From Astrobacterium formosum (GTDB taxonomy: Bacteria; Pseudomonadota; Alphaproteobacteria; Rhizobiales; Xanthobacteraceae): DNA of 64,000 bases. The position numbers were made by a program, and so were the translations under genes. The notes beneath the pieces are model-generated. The model saw nothing but the letters and a program-made list of their open reading frames with translations. It ran no database searches and was not told where the DNA came from. Every line of letters starts with the position of its first letter. Positions within the stretch are counted from its first letter, which is position 1. Location of the stretch: contig JAVDCA010000001.1 of assembly GCA_030848545.1 (NCBI GenBank), positions 1 to 64,000 of the forward strand, in the 5' to 3' direction. Below are positions 8,395 to 18,583 of this stretch, piece by piece.

Positions 8395-10323
8395 ATGCGT
8401 ATTACCATCAAGCTCAAACTCGCGATGGCCTTCGGTGTCATCATCGTATTGACCGTCGCCATGGCTTGGCTCGGCATCACGAGCCTCGCCTCGCTCGACG
8501 CTTCCGTCGATCAACTGGTCCACAAAGCAGTGGTGCAGTCCGAGACCGCGAACGAAGCCGAAACCGACATTTTGCGGATTGTGCGGGCGGAAAAGAACCT
8601 GCTCTTGGCCGATGCGGCCGAACAGTCCGTATTCGACGCGGAAATCGTCAAACAGCGGGAGCGACTGGTCGCCCGCCTGGACAAGCTGCGCGCGATGGTC
8701 ACCGGTGAGGGCAAGCAGAATCTGAGTGCCGCCACCAGCACTCTTCAGCAGCTCATTTCCACGCAGGATCGCATCCGTGATCTCGTTCATCGCGGCACAA
8801 TCGCCGAGGCGAAGTCATTGTCGATGGGCCGCGCGCGCGAGCTGGTGACGGAGTTCAATCGGCAGCTCTCGGATCTTGTCGAACGTAGCGATCAGGCCAT
8901 GGAGCAGAGCGCCAGCGCGGCCGACCAGCAATATCAGACGTCACGGCTGATCCTCATCATCACGTCTGCCATCGTCCTGTTGCTGGCAATCGGCGCCGGC
9001 GTCTGGATGTCGCTCAGCATCAGCCGCGGGCTCGCTCGTGCCGGTTCTTTGGCCAAGGCAGTCGCGATCGGCGATCTCGACCAGTCGATCACCGTCAAAA
9101 GCAATGACGAGATCAAGGACCTAGTGAGCGCGCTCAATGATATGACGGCTAATCTGCGTGCCACCGCGAAGGTCGCCGACACCATTGCGGACGGCGATCT
9201 CAGTATCGACACGAAGCCGCTGTCGGACAAGGACGCGTTGGGCTTCGCCATGCAGCGCATGACCGCCAATCTACGGGCGACCGCGAGTGTTGCCGACGCC
9301 ATCGCCGGCGGCGACCTCAAGGTCGAAGCCAAGCCCCTGTCCGACAAGGACACGCTGGGCCTCGCCCTCAAGCGCATGGTGGAAAAGCTGCGATCCATCG
9401 TCGGCGAGACGCTGAGCGCGGCCGAGAACGTGTCGCAGGGCAGCCAGGAGCTCTCCGCCGGCTCCGAAGAGCTCGCGTCGGGTGCCGCCGAGCAGGCGTC
9501 GTCCGCCGAGGAGGCCTCTTCGTCCATGGAAGAGATGGCGGCGAACATCAAGCAGAACGCCGACAACGCCGGCCAGACCGAGAAGATCGCCCGCCGGTCG
9601 TCAGCAGACGCCGAGGCGTCCGGCGAAGCCGTCAATCGTGCCGTCCAGGCCATGCAGACCATCGCCGAGAAGATCACCTTCGTACAGGAGATCGCCCGCC
9701 AGACCGACCTGCTCGCACTCAACGCCGCGGTGGAAGCTGCCCGCGCCGGCGAGCACGGCAAGGGCTTTGCGGTGGTGGCCTCCGAGGTGAGAAAGCTCGC
9801 CGAGAGGAGCCAGGCCGCGGCGGCGGAGATCGGAACCCTGTCGGGCCAGACCGTCACGGCCGCCCGCGAGGCCGGCGAGATGCTGGCGAAGCTCGTGCCC
9901 GACATCAAAAAGACCGCGGAACTGGTCGAGGAGATCTCGGCCGCCTGCCGCGAGCAGGATATCGGCGCCGAACAGGTCAATCAGGCGATCCAGCAGCTCG
10001 ACAAGGTCATCCAGCAGAACGCCGGCGCCTCCGAGCAGATGTCGGCGACCTCGGAAGAACTGGCCGCCCAGGCCGAGCAGCTGCAGTCGTCGATCGCCTT
10101 CTTCCGCATCGACGGCCAACATTCGGCGACGCCCAAATCGAACGAGCCGCGCACAAGGCTGCCGAAAGTGACGAGCCCCAGCCTTGCGCCGCGCCAGGCG
10201 AGTCCGACCAAGCCGACCGTGGTGCAGAAGCAGGCATTTGCCAAGAGGGTGGATTCGGCGGCCACACGGGGCGCCGTCATCGACCTCGGCGATGCCGTGG
10301 ACAGCGAATTCGAACGGTATTGA
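8395..10323 (+). CDS. Transmembrane chemoreceptor MCP-2 (three HAMP modules)
   Basis: 642 residues. TM1 about 11-31, helical periplasmic sensor (32-184) with [15 protein letters not shown]2 about 185-206. Then comes a canonical HAMP (207-255), two extra 39-residue HAMP-like modules (256-294 and 295-333), each with an ADGDL/GGDL turn and KPLSDKD segment, and the signalling domain with [19 protein letters not shown]. The tail ends in SEFERY. The ribosome site before ATG 8395 is weak, so translation may be coupled to the upstream cheW. Poly-HAMP arrays are known to act as signal converters in other receptors (Aer2 type). The sensor is closest to that of MCP-3, and its ligand is unknown. Confidence 0.93.
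   Translation: MRITIKLKLAMAFGVIIVLTVAMAWLGITSLASLDASVDQLVHKAVVQSETANEAETDILRIVRAEKNLLLADAAEQSVFDAEIVKQRERLVARLDKLRAMVTGEGKQNLSAATSTLQQLISTQDRIRDLVHRGTIAEAKSLSMGRARELVTEFNRQLSDLVERSDQAMEQSASAADQQYQTSRLILIITSAIVLLLAIGAGVWMSLSISRGLARAGSLAKAVAIGDLDQSITVKSNDEIKDLVSALNDMTANLRATAKVADTIADGDLSIDTKPLSDKDALGFAMQRMTANLRATASVADAIAGGDLKVEAKPLSDKDTLGLALKRMVEKLRSIVGETLSAAENVSQGSQELSAGSEELASGAAEQASSAEEASSSMEEMAANIKQNADNAGQTEKIARRSSADAEASGEAVNRAVQAMQTIAEKITFVQEIARQTDLLALNAAVEAARAGEHGKGFAVVASEVRKLAERSQAAAAEIGTLSGQTVTAAREAGEMLAKLVPDIKKTAELVEEISAACREQDIGAEQVNQAIQQLDKVIQQNAGASEQMSATSEELAAQAEQLQSSIAFFRIDGQHSATPKSNEPRTRLPKVTSPSLAPRQASPTKPTVVQKQAFAKRVDSAATRGAVIDLGDAVDSEFERY
9160..9393 (+). repeat. Two 117-bp HAMP-module repeats in MCP-2
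   Basis: Two units of 117 bases (9160-9276 and 9277-9393) encode the extra HAMP modules. The spacing is exact: the codon pair starting the (A/G)DGDL turn recurs at 9184 and 9301. The units follow the canonical HAMP and stay in frame, so a unit can be gained or lost without breaking the gene. Confidence 0.85.
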
Positions 10324-10326
10324 GCC

Positions 10327-10830
10327 ATGGCACAGGCACCAGTCGCGATCGAGCACCAGTTCGTCACGCTTGGAATCGACCAGGAAGTGTTCGGCGTCCC
10401 GGTCGAATCGGTGCTGGAAATCCTCGACATGCGGCCGATCTTCCGCGTCCCGGAGGCGCCGCATTATCTCGTTGGCCTGATCGACTTGCGCGGGCGCAGC
10501 ATTCCAGTGCTCGACCTGCGCGCCAAGCTCGGTTTACCGGCGGTGCCGGCGACCGAGACCACCCGCATCCTGGTGCTCGATGTCGAAGTGGCGGGCCGGA
10601 CGCTCGTCCTCGGCCTCGTCGCCGATCGCGTCTTCGAGGTCTTAGCGCTCGGCGCCGACGACATCGAGCCGCCGCCGGACATCGGGGTGCGCTGGCGCTC
10701 CGACTACATCCGTGGCGTCGGCCACCGCGACGGCCGCTTCGTCATCATCTTCGATCTCTCCCGGTTGTTTTCGACCGAAGACGTCGTTGCCATTGCCTAT
10801 GCCCCGCAATCCGCCCAAGCAGTCGCTTGA
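10327..10830 (+). CDS. cheW: CheW coupling protein, copy 3
   Basis: 167 residues, one CheW domain nearly identical to copies 2 and 4 across the core ([18 protein letters not shown] to SRLFSTED). Differences cluster in the first ten residues ([11 protein letters not shown]) and the last fifteen. ATG 10327 follows the MCP-2 stop by three bases and MCP-3 starts 26 bases after its end, the same arrangement as the neighbouring units. A frame running from 10712 through this gene's end into MCP-3 is an artefact. Confidence 0.94.
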   Translation: MAQAPVAIEHQFVTLGIDQEVFGVPVESVLEILDMRPIFRVPEAPHYLVGLIDLRGRSIPVLDLRAKLGLPAVPATETTRILVLDVEVAGRTLVLGLVADRVFEVLALGADDIEPPPDIGVRWRSDYIRGVGHRDGRFVIIFDLSRLFSTEDVVAIAYAPQSAQAVA

Positions 10831-10855
10831 AGCTTGCATAGAAGAGACTGGTCCC

Positions 10856-12922
10856 ATGCGTTTCACCATCAAACTCAAACTCGCCGCGACACTGTCAGTC
10901 ATTATTCTGCTGACCGGCGTCATGGCTTGGCTCGGCATTTCCAACCTCGGCTCGCTCGATCGTGCGATCTCCGACGTGATCGCCGGCCCGGCAAAGCTCG
11001 TGCAGATGTCGGGCGCCACCGAAAGCAACGTGTTGCGTATCGTTCGCGCCGAAAAGAACATGTTGCTCGCCGACACCCCTGACGAGATCGCCAAGTTGAA
11101 CGCAGAAATCGGGCAGTTACGCACGCAGCTGTTGGGCCGCGTCGAGAAACTGCAGGCCGTCGCGCGCGGGGAGATCAAGCAGAAGGTCGCCACGCTCGCC
11201 GGTCCGATCCAGCAATGGTCGGCCGAGCAGGACAAGATCCGGCAGCTCGCCGTCAACAACGGCATGGAGCAGGCTCAGAAACTTTCGGCCGGCCGGGTGC
11301 GCGACTTGGTCACCCAGGTCAACGCCATTCTGGCAGACGTCGTAAAGGCGAGCGACGTCGCCATGGAGCAGGCGCACAACGATACAAATGAACAATATAC
11401 CAGCGCATTCCGCGTCCTGCTGGCGGCTGCCGCGATCGCCTTCCTGATCGCCGCCGTTTCCGGCATCTGGATCGTACTGTCGATCAGCCGCGGCTTGGCC
11501 AAGGCGAGCGGGCTGGCCGACGCGGTTGCGATCGGCGATCTCAACCAGTCGATCGAAATCAAGAGCAACGACGAGATCAAGGATCTGGTCACGTCGCTCA
11601 ACAGCATGACCACCAATCTGCGCGCCACCGCCCAGGTCGCCGACACGATCGCGGATGGCGATCTCAAGGTCGACGTCAAGCCGTTGTCCGAAAAGGACGT
11701 GCTCGGCCTGGCGATGCAGCGGATGGCGGCAAATCTTCGCACGACTGCGGGCGCCGCCAACACGATCGCCGACGGCGATCTCAGCGTGGACGCCAAGCCG
11801 CTGTCCGACCGCGACATGCTCGGAATGGCCATGCAGCGCATGACCACCAACCTGCGCGCCACCGCCAAGGTCGCCGATGCCATTGCGGACGGCAATCTCA
11901 CCGTCGACGCCAAGCCCTTGTCCGACAAGGACGTGCTCGGGCTCGCCCTCAAGCGCATGGTGGAGAAGCTGCGCGCCATCGTGGCCGACGCGCAGGGGGC
12001 GGCGGAGTTCGTCTCGTCGGGCAGTCAGGAACTTTCGGCCAGCGCCGAGGAACTGTCGACCGGTGCGACCGAGCAGGCTTCCTCGGCCGAGGAAGCCTCG
12101 TCCTCCATGGAAGAGATGGCGGCGAACATCAAGCAGAACGCCGACAACGCCGCCCAGACCGAAAAGATCGCCCGCCAGTCTTCTTCGGACGCCCAGGCCT
12201 CCGGCGACGCCGTCAATCGCGCCGTCCAGGCCATGCAGACCATCGCCGAGAAGATCACCTTCGTGCAAGAGATCGCCCGCCAGACCGACCTGCTCGCCCT
12301 CAACGCGGCCGTCGAGGCGGCCCGCGCCGGTGAGCACGGCAAGGGCTTTGCGGTGGTGGCCTCCGAGGTGAGGAAGCTCGCCGAGCGCAGCCAGGCTGCG
12401 GCGGCGGAGATCAGTACCCTGTCGGGCCAGACCGTGACGGTCGCCCGCGAGGCCGGCGAGATGCTTGCCAAGCTCGTTCCGGACATCAAAAAGACGGCGG
12501 AACTGGTCGAGGAGATCTCGGCGGCGTGCCGCGAGCAGGATATCGGCGCCGACCAGGTCAACCAGGCGATCCAGCAGCTCGACAAGGTGATCCAGCAGAA
12601 CGCCGGCGCTTCCGAGCAGATGTCGGCGACGTCGGAAGAACTCGCCGCGCAGGCCGAGCAGCTGCAATCCTCGATCGCCTTCTTCCGTATCGACGACCAG
12701 CCGTCGACGGCGGCCTTCCAGGTTGCCGATCCGCGCGCCAGGCTGCCGAAAGTGGCGAGCCCGGCGCTCGCGCCCCGTCAGATGGGTGCGACCAAGGCGG
12801 CGGCGACCGCGGCACAGAAGCGTCCCGCGAACAAGACCAAGGCCGCAGCACCCGCTCCCGTCGGTCGTGGCGCCATCCTCGAGCTCGGCGACGCCGCCGA
12901 TGCCGAATTCGAACGGTATTGA
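10856..12922 (+). CDS. Transmembrane chemoreceptor MCP-3 (four HAMP modules)
   Basis: 688 residues, the longest of the four. TM1 about 11-31, periplasmic helical sensor with [15 protein letters not shown]2 about 188-208, canonical HAMP to about 256, then three tandem 39-residue modules (257-295, 296-334, 335-373). The start of its signalling domain ([20 protein letters not shown]) is more divergent than in the other three receptors before the shared [18 protein letters not shown] block resumes. The tail is Ala/Lys-rich and ends in AEFERY. The start was set at ATG 10856 because the protein there begins [10 protein letters not shown] like its sisters; an upstream in-frame extension overlaps cheW. 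The ligand is unknown. Confidence 0.93.
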   Translation: MRFTIKLKLAATLSVIILLTGVMAWLGISNLGSLDRAISDVIAGPAKLVQMSGATESNVLRIVRAEKNMLLADTPDEIAKLNAEIGQLRTQLLGRVEKLQAVARGEIKQKVATLAGPIQQWSAEQDKIRQLAVNNGMEQAQKLSAGRVRDLVTQVNAILADVVKASDVAMEQAHNDTNEQYTSAFRVLLAAAAIAFLIAAVSGIWIVLSISRGLAKASGLADAVAIGDLNQSIEIKSNDEIKDLVTSLNSMTTNLRATAQVADTIADGDLKVDVKPLSEKDVLGLAMQRMAANLRTTAGAANTIADGDLSVDAKPLSDRDMLGMAMQRMTTNLRATAKVADAIADGNLTVDAKPLSDKDVLGLALKRMVEKLRAIVADAQGAAEFVSSGSQELSASAEELSTGATEQASSAEEASSSMEEMAANIKQNADNAAQTEKIARQSSSDAQASGDAVNRAVQAMQTIAEKITFVQEIARQTDLLALNAAVEAARAGEHGKGFAVVASEVRKLAERSQAAAAEISTLSGQTVTVAREAGEMLAKLVPDIKKTAELVEEISAACREQDIGADQVNQAIQQLDKVIQQNAGASEQMSATSEELAAQAEQLQSSIAFFRIDDQPSTAAFQVADPRARLPKVASPALAPRQMGATKAAATAAQKRPANKTKAAAPAPVGRGAILELGDAADAEFERY
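11624..11974 (+). repeat. Three 117-bp HAMP-module repeats in MCP-3
   Basis: Units at 11624-11740, 11741-11857 and 11858-11974. The (A/T)IADG turn recurs at 117-base steps (11648, 11765, 11882). The three are similar but not identical: their acidic turns read [16 protein letters not shown] and ADGNLTVD. They are therefore not a recent slippage product or an obvious assembly duplication. Confidence 0.85.
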
Positions 12923-12925
12923 GCC

Positions 12926-13429
12926 ATGACACAGGCCGCAGTCGCGACCGAGCGCCAGTTCGTCACCCTCGGCATCGACCAGGAGGTGTTCGGTGTCCCG
13001 GTCGAGTCGGTGCTGGAAATCCTCGACATGCGGACGATCTTCCGCGTCCCGGAGGCGCCGCACTATCTCGTCGGTCTGATCGACCTGCGCGGGCGCAGCA
13101 TTCCGGTGCTCGACCTGCGCGCCAAGCTCGGCCTGCCGGCGGTGCCGGCGACCGAGACCACGCGAATCCTGGTGCTCGAGGTCGAAGTGGCGGGCCGTAC
13201 GCTCGTTCTCGGCCTCGTCGCCGACCGCGTCTTCGAGGTGATGGCGCTCGGAGCCGACGACATCGAGCCGCCCCCCGACATCGGGGTACGCTGGCGTTCG
13301 GATTACATCCGCGGTGTCGGCCACCGGGACGGCCGTTTCGTCATCATCTTCGATCTATCTAGACTTTTCTCCACTGAGGATATCGTCGCCATCTCCGATG
13401 CCCCCGAAGCCATACAAGCCGTCGCTTGA
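12926..13429 (+). CDS. cheW: CheW coupling protein, copy 4
   Basis: 167 residues, one CheW domain, nearly identical to copies 2 and 3 (for example DMRTIFRV where they have DMRPIFRV, and EVMALGA where they have EVLALGA). It follows the MCP-3 stop by three bases. MCP-4 begins 34 bases downstream behind a GAAAGGG site. Its role is as for the other copies: bridging receptor tips and the CheA P5 domain. Confidence 0.94.
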   Translation: MTQAAVATERQFVTLGIDQEVFGVPVESVLEILDMRTIFRVPEAPHYLVGLIDLRGRSIPVLDLRAKLGLPAVPATETTRILVLEVEVAGRTLVLGLVADRVFEVMALGADDIEPPPDIGVRWRSDYIRGVGHRDGRFVIIFDLSRLFSTEDIVAISDAPEAIQAVA

Positions 13430-13462
13430 ACGGTGAATATAATCGACTGAAAGGGTGCTCCC

Positions 13463-15295
13463 ATGCGTATGACCATAAAGTTGAAGCTGGCGGCGACTTT
13501 TGCCGCCATCATCCTGCTGGCAGGCTCGATGGCCTGGCTCGGCATTTCCAGTCTCGCGTCCCTCAACAGCGGCATGCGAGACATGCTCGATGGACCGGTG
13601 CAACGGGCCTTGATCGAGTACGAACTGCAGACCGACGCGCTGCAAGTATTGCGGGCCGAAAAGAACCTGATGCTCTATGAAGGCGCCGAGGCCATGGCGC
13701 GATACGATTCCGCGCTGGTGCAGGCGCGCACGGAGTTCACGCAGCATTACGACAAGGTGTATGCGATCGGCTCCGTGGAAGGAAAGAAGAAGCTCTCCAC
13801 GCTCAACGCGCCTTGGCAGAAGTGGGTCAGCTCGCAGGATCGCATCCGTGAACTCGTGAAAGCCGGCAAGCTTGCGGAAGCCAAAGAGCTGCATGTCACC
13901 CAGTCCGGTCCGACATCCATCGAAACCCTCAAGGTCCTCGATGAGCTCATCGATCTCAACAACAAGCTGAGCGAGGAAGCGCAGAAACAGGCCGGGGCTC
14001 AGTATGCCGAGATGCGCAGCATCTTCCTCACCGCGGCGGCGATCGTCCTGCTGATCGGCGTCATCGCGGCCGCGTGGATCTCCATCTCCATCAGCCGCGG
14101 CCTGTCGCGCGCGAGTGCGCTCGCCGACGCGGTCGCGATCGGCGATCTCGGCCACACCGTCGAGGTGAAGAGCAACGACGAGATCAAGGATCTGGTCACG
14201 TCGCTCAACGGCATGACATCCAATCTTCGCGCCACCGCCAAGGTCGCCGACACCATCGCGGACGGCGATCTGCGCGTCGAGGTCAAGCCCTTGTCCGACA
14301 AGGACACGCTGGGTCTCGCCCTGAAGCGCATGGTGGAGAAGCTGAGCATCATCGTCGGAGAGACGATGAGCGCGGCGGAAAACGTTTCGCAAGGAAGCCA
14401 GGAGCTTTCGGCCGGTTCCGAAGAGCTCGCGTCGGGGGCGGCCGAGCAGGCGTCGTCCGCCGAGGAAGCCTCCTCATCCATGGAAGAGATGGCGGCGAAC
14501 ATCAAGCAGAACGCCGACAACGCCGCCCAGACGGAAAAGATCGCCCGCCAGTCGTCGGCAGACGCCGAAGCGTCCGGGGAAGCCGTCAATCGCGCCGTCC
14601 GGGCCATGCAGACGATTGCCGAGAAGATCACCTTCGTGCAGGAGATCGCCCGCCAGACCGACCTGCTGGCGCTCAACGCGGCGGTGGAGGCCGCCCGCGC
14701 CGGAGAGCACGGCAAGGGCTTTGCGGTGGTGGCCTCGGAAGTCCGAAAACTCGCCGAGCGTAGCCAGGCCGCGGCGGCGGAGATCGGCACGCTTTCCGGC
14801 CAGACCGTCACGGTCGCCCGTGAGGCGGGCGAAATGCTCGCCAAGCTCGTTCCCGACATCAAGAAGACGGCGGAACTGGTCGAGGAGATCTCGGCCGCGT
14901 GCCGCGAACAGGACATCGGCGCCGACCAGGTCAACCAGGCGATCCAACAGCTCGACAAGGTGATCCAGCAGAACGCCGGTGCCTCCGAGGAGATGTCGGC
15001 GACATCGGAAGAGTTGGCCGCCCAGGCGGAACAACTGCAGTCGTCGATCGCCTTCTTCCGGATCGACAACGAACAGTCCGCCGCGGCACCCAAGACGGCC
15101 GAGCCGCGTGCCAAGCTGCCGAAAGTGGTGAGCCCGAGTTTGGCGCCCCGCCACGGGGGCAAGCCGGCGAATGCGCCGGGGCAGAAGCGCCCCGCGATCA
15201 AGTCGAAAATCGCGACGCCCGCCGGGCGTGGCGCAGTCATCGATCTCGGTGACGCCGCCGACGCGGACTTCGAGCACTACACCACATCGGCGTGA
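13463..15295 (+). CDS. Transmembrane chemoreceptor MCP-4 (two HAMP modules)
   Basis: 610 residues. TM1 about 11-31; sensor very like that of MCP-1 ([34 protein letters not shown] and APWQKWV are shared or nearly so), suggesting the same or related ligands; TM2 about 187-208; canonical HAMP; one extra 39-residue module (257-295); the shared signalling domain. It differs from the others at its end: the pentapeptide-like DFEHY is followed by four more residues (TTSA), so the motif is not terminal. It also has [10 protein letters not shown] where its sisters have [10 protein letters not shown]. It is the last receptor before cheR. Confidence 0.93.
   Translation: MRMTIKLKLAATFAAIILLAGSMAWLGISSLASLNSGMRDMLDGPVQRALIEYELQTDALQVLRAEKNLMLYEGAEAMARYDSALVQARTEFTQHYDKVYAIGSVEGKKKLSTLNAPWQKWVSSQDRIRELVKAGKLAEAKELHVTQSGPTSIETLKVLDELIDLNNKLSEEAQKQAGAQYAEMRSIFLTAAAIVLLIGVIAAAWISISISRGLSRASALADAVAIGDLGHTVEVKSNDEIKDLVTSLNGMTSNLRATAKVADTIADGDLRVEVKPLSDKDTLGLALKRMVEKLSIIVGETMSAAENVSQGSQELSAGSEELASGAAEQASSAEEASSSMEEMAANIKQNADNAAQTEKIARQSSADAEASGEAVNRAVRAMQTIAEKITFVQEIARQTDLLALNAAVEAARAGEHGKGFAVVASEVRKLAERSQAAAAEIGTLSGQTVTVAREAGEMLAKLVPDIKKTAELVEEISAACREQDIGADQVNQAIQQLDKVIQQNAGASEEMSATSEELAAQAEQLQSSIAFFRIDNEQSAAAPKTAEPRAKLPKVVSPSLAPRHGGKPANAPGQKRPAIKSKIATPAGRGAVIDLGDAADADFEHYTTSA
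14231..14347 (+). repeat. Single extra HAMP module in MCP-4
   Basis: One 117-base unit, in register with the repeats of MCP-2 and MCP-3 (start at residue 257). It encodes [18 protein letters not shown] and [16 protein letters not shown]. It gives the receptor two HAMP-type modules in all. Confidence 0.85.
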
Positions 15296-15330
15296 GGAAG
15301 GATCCGCATTCGTTCGTTTTCATGTGACGG

Positions 15331-15353
15331 CCGGCCCGCCTCTGGCGGGCCGG
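15331..15353 (+). terminator. Strong hairpin between MCP-4 and cheR
   Basis: A perfect 10-bp stem, CCGGCCCGCC (15331-15340) with GGCGGGCCGG (15344-15353), and a three-base loop. No T-run follows, so it is not a classical intrinsic terminator for the plus strand. It lies 36 bases after MCP-4 and 71 before cheR and could lower expression of cheR-cheB-cheD or protect the upstream mRNA end. Confidence 0.45.
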
Positions 15354-15423
15354 TGAATTCTGGGGATCGGGGAGTATTGGTGGTGACGATACGGCCGTTG
15401 CAGACACGGAGCCTTCGAGCATC

Positions 15424-16269
15424 ATGAACGAGGTGATCGATCGTCTCAGTCAGCGGGATTTCGACAAGCTCGCCAGCTTGATCCAAGGCTACTGCGGCAT
15501 CAAGATGCCGCCGACCAAGAAGACCATGGTGGAAGGGCGGCTGCGCCGCCGCATGCGCGCGACCGGTGCGCAGTCGTTGTCCGACTATTGCCGATACCTT
15601 TTCGACGAGGGCGGTCTCGACGAGGAGATGGTCGGCCTCATCGACGCGGTCACCACCAACAAGACCGATTTCTTTCGCGAGCCGGAACATTTCCGTTTCC
15701 TGGCCGACGAGGCCGTGCCCGCCCTCTTGGGTGCCCGCCGTTTCGCCGACGGCCAGCCGCTCAAGATCTGGAGCGCTGCCGCCTCCATCGGGGCCGAGGC
15801 CTATACCATCGCGATGGTGATGGCAGAACTCAAGCGGAACTATCCGAATTTGCGTGCCTCTATTCTCGGCACCGACATCTGCAGCGAAGCACTCAGTACC
15901 GGCGTCAATGCCATATATCCGGAGGCGATGATCGCGCCGGTACCATTAGAATATAGGCAGAGGTATTTATTGCGCTCCACACAAGGCGTGCGCGACCGGG
16001 TCAGGATAATACCAGAGTTGCGCCGGATGGTGTCCTTCTTAAGACTTAATTTGATGGAAACCCCTTACGATGTCGCACTCGACATGCACGTCATCTTCTG
16101 TCGGAACATCCTGATCTATTTCGACAAGGCGACGCAACGTAAGGTCTTGACGCAGCTATGCGAGCATCTTCGTCCCGGGGGCTTCCTGTTCCTCGGCCAT
16201 TCGGAAACATTGACGGGGTTCGGATTGCCGTTGCGGCCCATCGCCGCGACGGTCTTTCGCCGCACATAA
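15424..16269 (+). CDS. cheR: Receptor glutamate methyltransferase CheR
   Basis: 281 residues. It uses S-adenosylmethionine to methylate receptor glutamates during adaptation. The N-terminal helical domain (about 1-85) ends in TTNKTDFFREPEHF, a hallmark of the family. The SAM-binding segment is IWSAAASIGAEAYTIAM, which departs from the usual A-G/A-C-S-T-G-E-E-P-Y pattern by lacking the Cys and the first of the two acidic residues but keeps the second (GAEAY). Further family motifs are ILGTDIC, VIFCRNILIYFD and GGFLFLGHSET. The beta subdomain that would bind a receptor C-terminal pentapeptide is present in length. No TPR extension is seen. The ribosome site is weak. Confidence 0.94.
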   Translation: MNEVIDRLSQRDFDKLASLIQGYCGIKMPPTKKTMVEGRLRRRMRATGAQSLSDYCRYLFDEGGLDEEMVGLIDAVTTNKTDFFREPEHFRFLADEAVPALLGARRFADGQPLKIWSAAASIGAEAYTIAMVMAELKRNYPNLRASILGTDICSEALSTGVNAIYPEAMIAPVPLEYRQRYLLRSTQGVRDRVRIIPELRRMVSFLRLNLMETPYDVALDMHVIFCRNILIYFDKATQRKVLTQLCEHLRPGGFLFLGHSETLTGFGLPLRPIAATVFRRT

Positions 16270-16276
16270 CAGGTGA

Positions 16277-17880
<1,604 letters not shown>

Positions 17881-17931
17881 AGCGGTTCGGATATTCGCCT
17901 TTACGCTTTATGGACGGGGATGCGTGCCGGA

Positions 17932-18342
17932 TCAGGGCGCCGCGGGTGGACTGTCCCCGGCCGCCCGGCGTGGCGGCAACGGCAGCGAGGGCACCGGCCG
18001 GCGTTCGGCCAGCATATGGGCGATCGTGAGGATCGGATGGCGCAGCGCCATGCGCGGACCGGCCCAGCGCATGACGGCGCGGATCCTCTCTCGCATCTCG
18101 GTACGGTAGCAGTGGACGACGCAGTCGGCGCAATTCGGCTTGTCGTCGCCGAAAACGCAGCGCTGCAGGCGCCGCGCCGCATAGTTGCGCAGGCGCTCGC
18201 AATCGGGACAGAGCGGAAGTTCGCCGTGATGGTGGCCGCGACAATACATGCCGATCATGGCATCGATGGTCTTGAGCGCGCGGGCGCGGCGCACGAAGGG
18301 CTTCTGTTCGCGGTTTTCGGAGGAATGTCCGGTCGAGACCAT
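17932..18342 (-). CDS. YgbA-type nitrous-oxide-stimulated-promoter family protein
   Basis: About 136 residues. The conserved family pattern is clear: KTIDAMIGMYCRGHHHG, LCPDCERLRNYAARRL with a C-x2-C pair, RCVFGDDKPNCADCVVHCY and MRERIRAVMRWAGPRM. The many Cys and His look like a metal or iron-sulfur site. In enterobacteria the gene is induced by nitric oxide through NsrR-type control, and a role in recovery from nitrosative stress has been proposed. The start was taken at ATG 18342 because AAAGG lies just upstream and the longer frame is not protein-like. It faces the membrane protein gene at 18584 across a region with a palindromic FNR/NnrR-type site. It ends 51 bases from cheD, convergent with it. 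Confidence 0.85.
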   Translation of the reverse strand: MVSTGHSSENREQKPFVRRARALKTIDAMIGMYCRGHHHGELPLCPDCERLRNYAARRLQRCVFGDDKPNCADCVVHCYRTEMRERIRAVMRWAGPRMALRHPILTIAHMLAERRPVPSLPLPPRRAAGDSPPAAP

Positions 18343-18447
18343 GATGCCTTTCAGGGTACGAATGGGGCACGTCTTTACCGGCCATCGTGGGCTGAGCGCC
18401 CGTGCCACGCCAGCCGGCACTATTTCATGTCCGGCGCCGGCGGGAAC

Positions 18448-18461
18448 TTGACTTTGGTCAA
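18448..18461. promoter_or_regulatory. FNR/NnrR-type binding site
   Basis: TTGAC-TTTG-GTCAA, a perfect palindrome with the 4-base spacer of CRP/FNR-family sites. TTGAC/GTCAA half sites are close to the NnrR/DNR (NO-sensing) type, while classical FNR prefers TTGAT/ATCAA. It lies between the divergent ygbA-like gene (start 18342) and the membrane protein gene (start 18584), as expected for joint control by NO or low oxygen. No regulator gene of this family is in the window. Confidence 0.7.
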
Positions 18462-18583
18462 CGAGCCGAAAGTCAGCTTGCGCTGAAGATCGCCAGCGAA
18501 GCGGGTCGCGGCAGGAACGTCGGCGGTCCGGAACATCGGCGCCTTCGCGGTCGCCGGAAAACCGAACTCGCGGGAGGAGCGCC

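Larger units (their letters stand above)
7861..15295 (+). repeat. Tandem cheW-mcp array
   Basis: Three successive cheW-mcp units (7861-10323, 10327-12922, 12926-15295) follow the divergent cheW and MCP-1. The cheW copies at 7861, 10327 and 12926 are nearly identical in sequence. The receptor signalling halves (about 7060-7650, 9520-10110, 12108-12700 and 14480-15060) are long near-identical direct repeats at the DNA level. At three junctions the text around the receptor stop and the next cheW start is the same (GAATTCGAACGGTATTGAG, then CCATG). The sensor halves differ. This is the pattern of tandem duplication followed by homogenisation of the shared parts. Confidence 0.85.

Noticed and set aside
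11117-13324. Minus-strand frame of 735 codons across MCP-3 and cheW copy 4
   Set aside because: Antisense shadow of real genes, rich in Arg, His, Gly and Asp with no domain; similar frames occur opposite the other receptors because they share sequence.
7861-15295. Assembly duplication as the cause of the repeated cheW-mcp units
   Set aside because: The copies differ in sensors, in HAMP number and at scattered positions in cheW, so they are real separate genes; collapse or expansion of single HAMP repeats still cannot be excluded without reads.
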